Part shown: positions 8,894 to 17,669 of the stretch, in pieces
How the letters are laid out: every line of letters starts with the position of its first letter
How positions within the stretch are numbered: position 1 is the first letter of the stretch
The notes under the pieces: model-generated
Databases searched by the model: none
The model's input: the letters and a program-made list of their open reading frames with translations, nothing else
Told to the model about the DNA's origin: nothing
Made by a program: the position numbers and the translations under genes
Assembly (NCBI GenBank): GCA_938040055.1
Contig: CALHWY010000006.1
Coordinates: 57,082 to 121,081, forward strand
DNA from: an uncultured Endomicrobiia bacterium
Lineage (GTDB): Bacteria > Elusimicrobiota > Endomicrobiia > Endomicrobiales > Endomicrobiaceae
Length of the DNA stretch: 64,000 bases
Direction: 5' to 3'

Positions 8894-10159
8894 CTATTCG
8901 TCTCTCATCGCGCAGAATTCTCCGCACATGGTGCAGACGTCTTCATCTCTCGGAGGAAGTTTCGCTCTTTCCCTCTCAAATTTAACGGGATCTATCGAAT
9001 ATTCTTTTTGCTTTTCCCAATTTCTCGCCTTGCGCCATTTAGACATTTCGTCATCACGCTCTTTAGCGCCTTTCACGCCTTTAACCATATCAGCCGCATG
9101 CCCGGCTATTCTTGCGGAAATAACGCCTTCATGAACGTCTTTTGCATCAGGCAGCCTTAAGTGTTCCGCCGCCGTGACATAACATATAAAATCCACTCCG
9201 TAAGAAGCGGCCAAAGCGCCGCCTATAGCTGAAGTTATATGATCGTATCCGGGGGCTATATCCGTTACAAGAGGCCCCAAAAAATAAAGCGGAGCGCCGT
9301 GTCCCAGCCTTTTTGCAAGCGTGACATTGGCTTCAATCTGGTTCAAAGGGACATGTCCCGGCCCTTCTATCATAGACTGCACGCCGGCCTTTCTGGCTCT
9401 GAGAACAAGCTCTCCCAAAACGGAAAGTTCGGCGATCTGAGCGGCGTCCGAAGCGTCATAAACGCAGCCTGGCCTGAAACCGTCTCCCAGAGAAAGAGTA
9501 ACGTCATATTTTTTCGCTATTTCAAGCAGCCTGTCATAATTTTCATACAAGGGATTTTCTTTTCCTGACGAGTTTATGCATTTAACGATAAAAGATCCGC
9601 CCCTGCTGACGACTCCCGCCAGCCTTCCCAGCCTGTTCAATATTTTTACGGTTTCCTTGTTGATGCCGCAGTGCACGGTAATAAAATCGACTCCCTGCTC
9701 GCACTGCTGTTCTATAATGTCAAAAAGAAGTTCTCCGTCTATTTCCGAGATTTTCTTTCCCTTCGCCACCGTTTTGCACGCGGCTTCATAAATAGGAACC
9801 GTCCCGACCTGTACGGGAGAAGCGGCGAGAATCTCTTTCCTTATTTCCTTAAGATCGCCTCCGGTGGACAGATCCATAACGGCGTCGGCTCCGGCCGCTA
9901 TTGCCGCCTCAAGTTTTGCAAGCTCTTCTTTAAGGGAAATACGGTCGGGAGAAGTGCCGAGATTGGCATTGACTTTGGTTTTGAGCCCATTGCCCACGCC
10001 CACTATTTTTTTAAGTTTCCTGTTGACGTTTTTCGGGACGACTATGGTTCCTTCGGCAATGCCTTTCATAACAAAATCTTCGCTTACCCCTTCGTCCAAA
10101 GAAACCTGTTTTATCAGATTGCAGTACTTTTTCTGCTGTGAATCGATCATTAATGTCAT
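8894..10159 (-). CDS. thiC: Phosphomethylpyrimidine (HMP-P) synthase
   Basis: Radical-SAM enzyme that rearranges aminoimidazole ribotide to HMP-P for thiamine. 421 residues, typical of the shorter ThiC form without the long N-terminal domain. Visible: NANLGTSPDR, GADAVMDLSTGGDL, VDFITVHCGI, LSLGDGFRPGC, EGPGHVPLNQIEANV and the C-terminal cluster motif CTMCGEFCAM. ATG 10159 is preferred over an upstream ATG at 10180 because AAGGA stands 8 nt before it. Lies 166 nt downstream of the thiD2 gene, the next enzyme in the pathway. I searched the leader by eye for a TPP riboswitch core and did not find one. Confidence 0.95.
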   Translation of the reverse strand: MTLMIDSQQKKYCNLIKQVSLDEGVSEDFVMKGIAEGTIVVPKNVNRKLKKIVGVGNGLKTKVNANLGTSPDRISLKEELAKLEAAIAAGADAVMDLSTGGDLKEIRKEILAASPVQVGTVPIYEAACKTVAKGKKISEIDGELLFDIIEQQCEQGVDFITVHCGINKETVKILNRLGRLAGVVSRGGSFIVKCINSSGKENPLYENYDRLLEIAKKYDVTLSLGDGFRPGCVYDASDAAQIAELSVLGELVLRARKAGVQSMIEGPGHVPLNQIEANVTLAKRLGHGAPLYFLGPLVTDIAPGYDHITSAIGGALAASYGVDFICYVTAAEHLRLPDAKDVHEGVISARIAGHAADMVKGVKGAKERDDEMSKWRKARNWEKQKEYSIDPVKFERERAKLPPRDEDVCTMCGEFCAMRDE

Positions 10160-10325
10160 TGCATTTTCCTTTGCGGGCATGCGCCCGCCCCGCCGTACTG
10201 TTTAAAAAACCGGGAAACAGGCAAAAACGCCTCTTAAAACGCGCGAGAATCCGCGCCGTTAAAAACCGCAGATTTGCGCAAAGCATACGCGCGCAGCCCG
10301 GCAAAATCTTTTCATACGGCAAAAG

Positions 10326-10799
10326 CTATTTTTTATTATCAAAATATTTTTTGTATTTGAGAAAAACTTCTTTTTCGGCATTATAAGCCGCATAACGCTG
10401 TTTTTTAAACGCGCCGCATGCTCCGGCAAAAACGGTTTTGGAATATTCTTCCAAAACCCTTAAAGATTCCTGCGCTCTTTTGAAATTCGCTACAATAATG
10501 TCCGGAAGCTCTTTTTTTTGCGGCTCCGGCATTTTTCTGCCGGAATCGCATAAAACGTCGCGTTCGCAGATTACAAGTCCGTAACCGTTTCTCAGAATTT
10601 TATCCGTATCATGCCGTATCCTGCGCACCTTCTTGTAGAGCGCCGCGTCGCCAAGAACAAATCTCAAACTGTCTTCGACAACGCGCAGCCCTTCGCGGCA
10701 GCGGTTTAAATTCGCGTCAATTATTCTTTTGATATCGCCCGCGCTTTTTGCCTGCTTTTCATTAACGGCTTTTATGGTTTTTTTTATTCGCTTTTCCAT
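10326..10799 (-). CDS. thiD2: Stand-alone ThiD2-type HMP-P kinase domain
   Basis: 157-residue protein that matches the ThiD2 domain usually fused to the N-terminus of ThiE: IDANLNRCREGLRVVEDSLRF followed by RRIRHD and, later, ANFKRAQESLRVLEEY. ThiD2 is reported as a strictly monofunctional hydroxymethylpyrimidine phosphate kinase unrelated to ThiD. Here no ThiE follows: the protein ends in a Lys-rich tail (KKYFDNKK). The start ATG 10799 overlaps the end of the heptose adenylyltransferase gene by 38 nt with only a weak ribosome site, suggesting coupling. thiC follows in the same direction, so product (HMP-P) and kinase are neighbours. The family call rests on motif memory. Confidence 0.78.
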   Translation of the reverse strand: MEKRIKKTIKAVNEKQAKSAGDIKRIIDANLNRCREGLRVVEDSLRFVLGDAALYKKVRRIRHDTDKILRNGYGLVICERDVLCDSGRKMPEPQKKELPDIIVANFKRAQESLRVLEEYSKTVFAGACGAFKKQRYAAYNAEKEVFLKYKKYFDNKK

Positions 10800-11265
10800 A
10801 TCTTTCAACAATAAGATTTATAAGATTGGTGGTCGATCTTCCTTTGACGAAAGGATAACGGTAAACCCTTTTCGCATACTCTCTTCCGACAATATCTTTA
10901 AGTTTGTAATCCCCGCCTTTTACCAGCACGTCAGGCATAAGCTCTTTCAATATTTTTTCGGGCGTATCCTGTCCGAAAACAACCACATAATCTACGGGCT
11001 TTAAAGCCAGAAGAACTTTAGCCCGGTCTTTTTGGCCGACAAGAGGCCTTTTGGGACCTTTAAGCCTGCCGAGAGATTTATCCGAATTTATCGCCACTAT
11101 AAGAACATCTCCGAGTTCCGCAGCTTTTTCAAAAAGGCTTATATGCCCGACATGAAGCAAATCAAAACAGCCGTTTGTAAAAACTATTTTTTTGCCCTGT
11201 TTTTTAAGCTTTGCCGCTTCCCGTTTCATCTCTTTTACAGTAAGAGCCCTGTTAACTTTTTTCAT
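10762..11265 (-). CDS. rfaE2: D-glycero-beta-D-manno-heptose 1-phosphate adenylyltransferase
   Basis: Cytidylyltransferase-fold enzyme that makes ADP-heptose for LPS inner core. 167 residues: the stand-alone C-terminal half of HldE. Nucleotide motif VFTNGCFDLLHVGHISLFEKA (HxGH), then VAINSDKSLGRLKGPKRP, VDYVVVFGQDTP, DVLVKGGDYK and a closing KGRSTTNLINLI. SD GGAG about 10 nt before ATG 11265. gmhA lies 412 nt upstream, so two ADP-heptose genes are close. No kinase half (rfaE1) or gmhB is in the window. Confidence 0.92.
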   Translation of the reverse strand: MKKVNRALTVKEMKREAAKLKKQGKKIVFTNGCFDLLHVGHISLFEKAAELGDVLIVAINSDKSLGRLKGPKRPLVGQKDRAKVLLALKPVDYVVVFGQDTPEKILKELMPDVLVKGGDYKLKDIVGREYAKRVYRYPFVKGRSTTNLINLIVERYGKANKKNHKSR

Positions 11266-11677
11266 GTATTTTCATTCTCCGCATAAAAACTTTAACTTAT
11301 TTTTTTTCCAAAAGACAGACATTCGCGCATATCGTGGAAAATATAAAAAAGCAGCTGCCGTTAAAGCTTCGTTCCGCTGTAATATGCCCTGAATAACCGC
11401 ACGTGCGTTTTGCGCGGCAAACGCCCGGCAGCCGGCGCCGCGGCAAAACGCCATGACGGTTCATCTAAAAACAGGCGCAAAAACGCCGGCTTTTACCGGA
11501 TGCGGGCCTATGCAAAAATTTTATCCGGCAACAAAACCGCTTTTGCCGCTTTCAGTCTAAACCGCAAATATATTCTATATTTTTCCCGGTCTTATTTAAA
11601 AAATATTTTTAACGTTTAAGGCATTATTCCAAAATTCCAAAAAGCAGCCCGTAACCATAATATATTGTTTCGCCCTT
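11266..11677. other. Intergenic, no gene seen
   Basis: 412 bp between gmhA and the heptose adenylyltransferase gene. No credible open frame, RNA or strong terminator is recognised; it is AT-rich close to the gmhA side. Confidence 0.6.
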
Positions 11678-12256
11678 TTACTGAAAAACCTTTTCTTCCA
11701 CCATCGCAGCTATTATATGCACAAGCAAAATATGGCATTCCTGCGCCCTTGCGGTGACTTTTGAAGGCGCGCAATAACACAGATCGCACAGATCTTTCAT
11801 CCTGCCGCCGTCTTCATTTGTCATTCCTATGGTAAATATGCCCATCTTTTTGGCTGTCTCGACCGCTTTTATGATATTGGGCGAATTTCCGCTTGTAGAA
11901 ACGGCTATAAAAATATCCCCTTCCCGGGCAAAAGCTTCAAGCTGTCTTGAGAAAACCAGATCGTACCCGAAATCATTGCCTATGGCCGTTACGGTTGAAA
12001 TATTTTCGGATAAAGCGATGGAAGCGATTGCCGCCCTGTTTTTTTCAAACCTGCACACCATTTCCGCCGCGAAATGCAGCGCGTCCGAAGCGGAGCCGCC
12101 GTTTCCGCAGATAAGCGTTTTTTTATTGTTTTTATAAGCTTGCGCTATTTTATCCGCGATCTTTTCAATATATTCGATATGTCCGCAGTCCAGCATTTTC
12201 CGTTTCGCTTCAATGCTTTCGCAAACCAGTTTTTTTATCGTCTCTTTTGTGTTCAT
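11678..12256 (-). CDS. gmhA: Sedoheptulose 7-phosphate (phosphoheptose) isomerase
   Basis: SIS-domain enzyme for the first step of ADP-heptose synthesis. 192 residues, standard for GmhA. ICGNGGSASDALHFAAEMV is the family's sugar-phosphate loop; VSTSGNSPNIIKAVETAK is the second SIS motif; the C-terminal TARAQECHILLVHIIAAMVEE carries the family's active-site Glu/His region. ATG 12256 is chosen because ACGGAG stands 5-8 nt upstream and MNTKETIKKLV matches family starts. A probable terminator hairpin at 12285-12314 separates it from accC. Confidence 0.94.
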   Translation of the reverse strand: MNTKETIKKLVCESIEAKRKMLDCGHIEYIEKIADKIAQAYKNNKKTLICGNGGSASDALHFAAEMVCRFEKNRAAIASIALSENISTVTAIGNDFGYDLVFSRQLEAFAREGDIFIAVSTSGNSPNIIKAVETAKKMGIFTIGMTNEDGGRMKDLCDLCYCAPSKVTARAQECHILLVHIIAAMVEEKVFQ

Positions 12257-12272
12257 CTTTTCTCCGTTGCGC

Positions 12273-12314
12273 TTAAAATATAAACGCCCGCTTTCTGCAT
12301 GCTGCAAGCGGGCG
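12273..12314 (-). terminator. Probable terminator between accC and gmhA
   Basis: Perfect 9-bp GC-rich stem CGCCCGCTT/AAGCGGGCG (12285-12293 with 12306-12314), 12-nt loop, followed on the minus strand by TTTATATTTTAA. Lies 75 nt after the accC stop. Confidence 0.55.
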
Positions 12315-12388
12315 CCGCGAATTTATAATATTTAAGACAAGCCGCCCTTCAAATGCTTTGCCCGGGAGCTTTGCTTTAAAGCCGTTTT

Positions 12389-13738
12389 CTACCTTCCGAA
12401 TATATACTTTGGAAGAAAGTCCGTAGCTATACCGCCTTTGCGGAATTTTTCATTGGCCATAATTTTATAGTGAAGAGAAGCGGTATTTTTTATGCCTTCA
12501 ATCTCCACTTCTTTCAAAGCTCTCTGCATTCTCATAACCGCCTCTTCCCTGTCCGCCCCGAAAGCGATTATCTTAGCTATAAGGCTGTCATAATAAGGAG
12601 GAATCGTATATCCGGAATAAACGTGAGTATCAACTCTTATTCCAGGCCCTCCGGGCAGAAACAGCCTGCCTATCTTTCCGGGGGAAGGAATGAAATCCTT
12701 GTCGGGATCTTCGGCGTTTATTCTGCATTCTACGGCATGTCCGAGTATTTTGACTTTTTCAGAATTTACGCCTAATTTTTCCCCGGCCGCAAGCTTAATC
12801 TGTTCCTTGACCAAATCCATTCCGGTTATCATTTCGGTCACGGGATGCTCAACCTGTATTCTGGTATTCATTTCCATAAAATAAAAATTTTTATTTTTGT
12901 CTACCAGGAACTCCACCGTTCCGACAGTGATATACTTCACGGCAGCCGCCGCGTTTTTGGCGGCTTTTCCCATTTTCTTTCTCAAAACATCATCAACAAA
13001 AGAGGAAGGGCTTTCTTCAACAAGCTTCTGATGCCTTCTCTGTATGGAGCAGTCTCTTTCGGGAAGATAGCATACATTGCCGAATTTATCGCCCATAATT
13101 TGGAATTCTATATGATGAGGCTCTTCTATATACTTTTCCATATATACGTCAGGATTTCCGAAAGCCCTTTTCGCTTCTTCCTGCGCCATTATTATGGAGT
13201 TTTTAAGAGTTTCTTCCGAAACTACTATCCTCATTCCTTTTCCGCCTCCGCCCGCGGTCGCTTTTATTATAACCGGATATCCGATTTTTTTAGCAAGAGC
13301 GGCGACTTTCGGATCTTCGCCGTTAACGGGCCCGCCTGAACCCGGAACTACAGGCACGCCGGCTTTTTTCATAAGCTCTATAGCCGCGATTTTGTCTCCC
13401 ATCTTTTCTATGGACTCTTTCTTAGGCCCTATAAACTTTATGCCGCAGGTTTCGCATACTTCGGCAAAATAAGTGTTTTCAGCCAGAAACCCGTATCCCG
13501 GATGAATGGCGTCCGCGCCGGAAATTTCAGCAGCGGCTATTATGCTTGGAATATTGAGATAACTTTCAGCCGAACCGGCCGGGCCGACGCATATGGACTG
13601 GTCGGCAAGCTTAACATGCATGCTCTCCTTGTCCGCCTCCGAATGTATCGCCACCGTTTTAACGCCGAGCTCCCTGCATGCTCTTATTATCCTGCATGCG
13701 ATTTCGCCTCTGTTTGCTATCAAAACTTTCTTAAACAT
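12389..13738 (-). CDS. accC: Biotin carboxylase subunit of acetyl-CoA carboxylase
   Basis: Carboxylates the biotin on AccB with ATP and bicarbonate, feeding fatty-acid synthesis. 449 residues, normal. N-terminal KVLIANRGEIACRIIRACRE; ATP-grasp loop KATAGGGGKGMRIV; EKYIEEPHHIEFQIMGD; RDCSIQRRHQKLVEE; FMEMNTRIQVEHPVTEM; C-terminal ECRINAEDP. ATG 13738 has AGGAG 7 nt upstream; a TTG one codon earlier is unlikely. It follows accB by 37 nt, forming the usual accBC pair. accA and accD are not in the window. It ends with TAG. Confidence 0.97.
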   Translation of the reverse strand: MFKKVLIANRGEIACRIIRACRELGVKTVAIHSEADKESMHVKLADQSICVGPAGSAESYLNIPSIIAAAEISGADAIHPGYGFLAENTYFAEVCETCGIKFIGPKKESIEKMGDKIAAIELMKKAGVPVVPGSGGPVNGEDPKVAALAKKIGYPVIIKATAGGGGKGMRIVVSEETLKNSIIMAQEEAKRAFGNPDVYMEKYIEEPHHIEFQIMGDKFGNVCYLPERDCSIQRRHQKLVEESPSSFVDDVLRKKMGKAAKNAAAAVKYITVGTVEFLVDKNKNFYFMEMNTRIQVEHPVTEMITGMDLVKEQIKLAAGEKLGVNSEKVKILGHAVECRINAEDPDKDFIPSPGKIGRLFLPGGPGIRVDTHVYSGYTIPPYYDSLIAKIIAFGADREEAVMRMQRALKEVEIEGIKNTASLHYKIMANEKFRKGGIATDFLPKYIFGR

Positions 13739-13775
13739 CAATTATCTCCTGGGAAAATTTTCCCGAATTTTAAAT

Positions 13776-14207
13776 TCATTTGCTTGTATCAACGAGAAAA
13801 AGATCCTGTCCGTATTCCACGGACTGCCCGTTTGAAACCGAAATCTTGACTATTTTACCCCCGACGTTCGAGTGAACGTCTTTGATTATTTTCATCGCTT
13901 CTATCTGCCCGACTTTCTGTCCCGGCTTTACGCTGTCGCCCTCTTTGACAAAAGGAGGTTTGTCATTGCTGGGCGCGCTTGCGAAAGTTCCGACCATGGT
14001 GGACTTGAGCGCGACGACAGAAATTTTTTCAGCGGGAGCCTTTTCCTTGACCGGCGCTTCTTTCGCTTTTGCCGCAACGGCAGCCGCCGCGGTTACGACG
14101 CAGTCTTTCTTGAAATAGACAGAATCGCCGCCGCTTTCAAAACGCAGCTCTTCAATATCCGTATCATGAATGGACTTTAAAAATTCTTTAATTTCCTGCG
14201 TATTCAT
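13776..14207 (-). CDS. accB: Biotin carboxyl carrier protein of acetyl-CoA carboxylase
   Basis: 143 residues. N-terminal helix region MNTQEIKEFLKSIHDTDIEEL, an Ala/Lys/Pro-rich linker (VTAAAAVAAKAKEAPVKEKAP), and a C-terminal biotinyl domain with the biotin site IEAMKI (Lys about 107) and a DVHSNVGGKI hairpin. ATG 14207 is supported by GAGGTG 4-9 nt upstream; a longer in-frame start is not conserved. Coupled to accC, preceded by efp, a gene order seen in many bacteria. Confidence 0.95.
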   Translation of the reverse strand: MNTQEIKEFLKSIHDTDIEELRFESGGDSVYFKKDCVVTAAAAVAAKAKEAPVKEKAPAEKISVVALKSTMVGTFASAPSNDKPPFVKEGDSVKPGQKVGQIEAMKIIKDVHSNVGGKIVKISVSNGQSVEYGQDLFLVDTSK

Positions 14208-14384
14208 TTTCACCTCTTGCAATCTTTTAATACGGCCTGATCGCGCGAATGCAAAGTCTTGCATATTCTTTTAACCGCGTTTTTTGTCCGCGATATCTTT
14301 TTTTCCGGCAAAGGTCCGCCGGACGCGGCCGCTTCAGAATTCTATATTTTTATTTCCGAAAAACCGCCGGATTCAGCCGCCGTT

Positions 14385-14942
14385 TTATACTCTTTCGACA
14401 TATTCGCCGGTTCTGGTGTCAACTTTGATTCTGTCGCCTTCTTTTATAAATAAAGGAACTCTTATGTCGGCTCCCGTTTCCAGCTTGGCCATTTTTGTCA
14501 TATTCGAAACGGAATCCCCTTTCACGCCCGGTTCGGCCTCGGCGATGGTCATCTCCATAATAATGGGAAGGTCTATTCCTATTATCTCATTTTCAAGATA
14601 TACGGCTTCGACTTCGAGGTTTTCCGTAAGAAAATTCACCATATCGCCGAGAAATTCCGGCCCAACGCTTATCTGTTCATAAGTATTCATATCCATAAAA
14701 TTATATTTTTCGCCTTCTTTGTAAAGAAACTGTTTTTTCTGCCTTGTTACGCTTAAAGCCTCAAACTTTTCTCCTGATTTGAAAGTGCGTTCGATTGTGC
14801 CGCCCTTTTTGAGATGTCTTAGCTTCACGCGCATTACGGCGCCGCCCTTGCCCGGCTTGTGATTTTGAAACCAGGTAATCTGATAAGGTTCCCCGTCAAC
14901 TAAAATATTGAGTCCGTTTCTGAAATCCGATGTTGAAATCAT
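14385..14942 (-). CDS. efp: Elongation factor P
   Basis: 185-residue ribosome-binding factor that relieves stalling at polyproline codons. N-terminal KOW-like domain with FRNGLNILVDGEPYQITWF and the loop HKPGKGGAVMR, where the lysine (about residue 33) is the site modified in many species; the two OB domains follow, with VDTRTGEYVERV at the end as in the family. Start ATG 14942 follows GGGGAGAAAAG and matches family starts (MISTSDFRNG). No EpmA/EpmB or EarP modification gene is nearby. Sits between the M24 peptidase and accB, a classic order. Confidence 0.97.
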   Translation of the reverse strand: MISTSDFRNGLNILVDGEPYQITWFQNHKPGKGGAVMRVKLRHLKKGGTIERTFKSGEKFEALSVTRQKKQFLYKEGEKYNFMDMNTYEQISVGPEFLGDMVNFLTENLEVEAVYLENEIIGIDLPIIMEMTIAEAEPGVKGDSVSNMTKMAKLETGADIRVPLFIKEGDRIKVDTRTGEYVERV

Positions 14943-14995
14943 CTTTTCTCCCCATGCGTTCCGTATAAAATTCAGCGGCATAAAATGCTCTGTTT

Positions 14996-16048
14996 CTATA
15001 AATAAGCCGCCGATGTTAATATTTCGCAGCCGTTTTCGGTTATTAATACCGTGTCTTCTATTCTTATTCCGAATTCATTATTGAGATATACGCCCGGCTC
15101 TACGGTAACCGCCATATTCCGCAAAAAAAGACCTTCGGCATTTGACGAAAGCGAAGGCATCTCATGAATTTCTATTCCTACACCGTGCCCGGTGGTATGG
15201 ATGAATTTATCTTTGTATCCGGCCGCTTCTATCACGGCTCTGGCCGTTTTATCGGCCAGCGAAACCGGCAAACCGGCTTTTATTTCTTTTAAAACAGCGT
15301 TTTGGGCATTTTTGACAATATCCCAAATCTTTTTGAATTTGCCGTTAATTTTACCTAAATAATATGTGCGTGTCAAATCGGAACAATACCCTTTGTAAAC
15401 GCAGCCCAGATCCATCATCACTATATCATCTTCTTTTATTTTATAACCTGAACTGCAATGATGGGGATTGGCGGAATTTGTTCCCGCCGCCACAATAGGC
15501 GTAAAACTTTCTTTAACATGATTTCCGGCAAAAAGTTCAATTATCGCATAGTGTACGTCAAGTTCGGACATTCCCGGCCTGATCTCTTTTTTTATGCTTT
15601 CGCAAACTCCGGAAACTATCCGGCATGAACGGCGGAGATTTGCAATTTCCTCTTCATCTTTTACGGCGCGCATATCATTAAGAAGCCCTTGAAAAGGCTG
15701 AAGCCGGATGTTTTTTTTATCGAATTCAGCCTTAAGGTTCAAATACCCCGCCGCGCTGATATATTCGGGATCGGTCAAAACGTTTTTTTCGCCGTTTTGC
15801 GCAAATATTTCCGCCGATTTTTCCGCAAAAGGCGCGCCTGTGTATATTTCAATGCCGCTGCCGGCAAAAAAACCGCGGACCTGGTTTTCGGTCATCGCGG
15901 AACAAATGACATATATTTTGTTTTTAAGCGCGGCCACCCAGAAACCGTCAAAAGGGGCTCCCGTAAGATAAAAAGTTTCATTTCGGTTTGTAAAAAGCAG
16001 CGCTTTATTTTTAAATTTTTCCGGCAGTTTTTTTATTTTATCCGGCAT
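14996..16048 (-). CDS. pepQ: M24-family Xaa-Pro aminopeptidase/dipeptidase
   Basis: 350-residue cytosolic metallopeptidase. N-terminal creatinase-type domain (NRNETFYLTGAPFDGFWVA) then a pita-bread catalytic domain with all five metal ligands visible: DLGCVYKGYCSDLTRT (two Asp), TTGHGVGIEIHE (His), VEPGVYL (Glu) and GIRIEDTV (Glu). HHCSSGYKIKEDD precedes them. It is upstream of efp by 53 nt and probably heads the pepQ-efp-accB-accC transcript. Prolidase versus aminopeptidase P specificity cannot be decided. Confidence 0.9.
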   Translation of the reverse strand: MPDKIKKLPEKFKNKALLFTNRNETFYLTGAPFDGFWVAALKNKIYVICSAMTENQVRGFFAGSGIEIYTGAPFAEKSAEIFAQNGEKNVLTDPEYISAAGYLNLKAEFDKKNIRLQPFQGLLNDMRAVKDEEEIANLRRSCRIVSGVCESIKKEIRPGMSELDVHYAIIELFAGNHVKESFTPIVAAGTNSANPHHCSSGYKIKEDDIVMMDLGCVYKGYCSDLTRTYYLGKINGKFKKIWDIVKNAQNAVLKEIKAGLPVSLADKTARAVIEAAGYKDKFIHTTGHGVGIEIHEMPSLSSNAEGLFLRNMAVTVEPGVYLNNEFGIRIEDTVLITENGCEILTSAAYL

Positions 16049-16116
16049 TTTCCGTCCTCCCGGCGCGCCGATGCGGACGGCTTTTGCCGGATAAATTTTA
16101 TGTCTTTACTTTATGC

Positions 16117-16145
16117 TTGACAATTATATAATTATTTTATTAAAT
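16117..16145 (+). promoter_or_regulatory. Promoter of cspA
   Basis: TTGACA at 16117-16122 and TTAAAT at 16140-16145 with a 17-nt spacer. The predicted start gives a leader of roughly 75 nt, which fits a cold-shock gene. Confidence 0.6.
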
Positions 16146-16152
16146 AACAAAG

Positions 16153-16174
16153 CGGTTACAAAAAACTGTAACCG
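16153..16174 (+). promoter_or_regulatory. Hairpin in the cspA leader
   Basis: Perfect 8-bp stem CGGTTACA/TGTAACCG with an AAAAAC loop, at or just after the predicted transcript start. No T-tract follows, so it is not a terminator; it may stabilise the mRNA or act as a thermosensitive element. Confidence 0.5.
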
Positions 16175-16227
16175 GAAAATAAAATTATCCGGATATGCCG
16201 GATAGAGAAAACAAGGAGTTGCAGCAA

Positions 16228-16437
16228 ATGGCACAAGGCAAAGTGAAGTGGTTTAACGACCAGAAAGGTTATGGATTTATCTCCAACAATGACGGTTCAG
16301 GCGATGTATTTGCACACTATTCAGCTATTCAGTCTGAAGGTTTCAAATCATTAGCGGAAGGCGACAATGTTGAATTTGAAGTCGTGAATTCAGATAAAGG
16401 TCCTAAAGCGGCAAACATAAAGAAGATAGAAGGCTAA
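16228..16437 (+). CDS. cspA: Cold-shock domain protein
   Basis: 69-residue single-strand RNA/DNA chaperone. RNP1 KGYGFISNN and RNP2 VFAHYSAI are intact; [11 protein letters not shown] start and AANIKKIEG end are typical of CspA/CspB. ATG 16228 is set by AAGGAG at 16213-16218; an in-frame upstream ATG at 16195 lacks one. It stands alone, with its own promoter, a leader hairpin and a strong terminator. Confidence 0.96.
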   Translation: MAQGKVKWFNDQKGYGFISNNDGSGDVFAHYSAIQSEGFKSLAEGDNVEFEVVNSDKGPKAANIKKIEG

Positions 16438-16450
16438 CCTAACCAACACA

Positions 16451-16488
16451 AAAACCCCCGCGGTTAAACCGCGGGGGTTTTTTTATTT
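16451..16488 (+). terminator. Rho-independent terminator of cspA
   Basis: 15-bp perfect stem around CCCCCGCGG/CCGCGGGGG with a run of A before and seven T after, 14 nt past the cspA stop. It could work in both directions. Confidence 0.92.
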
Positions 16489-17228
16489 GTAAATTAAAAC
16501 AGCCGGACATTCCGGCAAAACCGAAAAAGTTTCAGCTTTTAACAAACCGTCAATTTTAAAAAAGCAAGAATTTAATAAAAAGTAAAAAATTCAGGTGACC
16601 GTAATTGAGCGTATTTTACAAGTTCCGTTAAAAAACAGAAAGAAGGCTAAGAAATAAAAGATAAAAAAATTTGCGAAAACGGGATGAAGCTGTAAATATC
16701 ACAGCATTTCCCGGACGGCAAAAAAGCGATACGAGAAAAAAACAAATATGTCCGATAAATAATAAGAAAAAGCGCGCTATGTTCATATGTGCGATTCGGC
16801 GCCTATATATGCGAAATGCGGCATATTGCAAAATAAAAGAGACAAAAAAAACAACGGCGGACTGATGATGCTTTAAAAAATATGCCGACATCGAATACGA
16901 AAACCCGCATTTTTTGTTATGCGGATAAGCGGCGGCGCAAATAAGAGAGAAACAAAAGTAAAGACAAAACGTCAAAGGCGCGAAAAAACCTTATCGGAAC
17001 AATTTACAAATGAGAAATTGACATAGCCGTTTTTAAAAAAGGCAAAAAAGTTTAAGAGACTGTCCGTTAAAAAAAAGCTGTTTTGCAGATGCCTATACAC
17101 GACTATAAAACTTCCGTTATTATTTGCGCAAAAGGAAAGGGTAAATTAAGCCTGCCGGCAGGAAAGTCCCTTGCCGCAAACCGCCGGCAGCCGCGGCATT
17201 TTTTTATTTTGAAGAAATATATACGCCG
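16489..17228. other. Intergenic, no gene seen
   Basis: 740 bp of A-rich DNA between the cspA terminator and aroQ. Short frames on both strands (for example around 16630-16970) lack ribosome sites and protein-like composition. No tRNA or known structured RNA was recognised. Confidence 0.6.
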
Positions 17229-17660
17229 CTATATCATAGAAACAAGCTTTTTTAAAGCAAAAAGATAGCCGTCAATGCCGAAACCCGAAATCTGTCCGGC
17301 GCATACCCCGGCGGTAAAAGAATTATGTCTGAATTCTTCGCGGGAATATATATTTGAAATATGCACTTCTATGGCGGGAACGGAAACCGCGGACAAAGCG
17401 TCCCTTATGGCTACGGAAGTATGCGTATAAGCCGCCGGATTTATTATTATCCCGCGGCTTTTGCCAAGGCAGCTCTGTATTTTCTCAACTATTTCTCCTT
17501 CATGATTGGATTGGAAAAACTCCAATTCGACATTCAGATCCCGCGCGAGTCCGGCAAGCTTTTTTTCAATAGCCGAAAGCGTAATATTTCCGTATATGCC
17601 GGGCTCTCTTATGCCCAGCATATTTATATTCGGACCGTTTATTATAAGTATTTTCTTCAT
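17229..17660 (-). CDS. aroQ: Type II 3-dehydroquinate dehydratase
   Basis: Dodecameric-type dehydratase, third step of the shikimate pathway. 143 residues, standard. [18 protein letters not shown] contains the catalytic Tyr and Arg region; [37 protein letters not shown] and [19 protein letters not shown] complete the active site. Start ATG 17660 follows AAAGGT. It is 9 nt behind aroB, whose product is its substrate, so the two are co-transcribed. Confidence 0.96.
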   Translation of the reverse strand: MKKILIINGPNINMLGIREPGIYGNITLSAIEKKLAGLARDLNVELEFFQSNHEGEIVEKIQSCLGKSRGIIINPAAYTHTSVAIRDALSAVSVPAIEVHISNIYSREEFRHNSFTAGVCAGQISGFGIDGYLFALKKLVSMI

Positions 17661-17669
17661 TTTTACCTT

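Noticed and set aside
10160..10325. TPP riboswitch before thiC
   Set aside because: The leader lacks the CTGAGA and ACCTGATCTGG-type core motifs on the coding strand.
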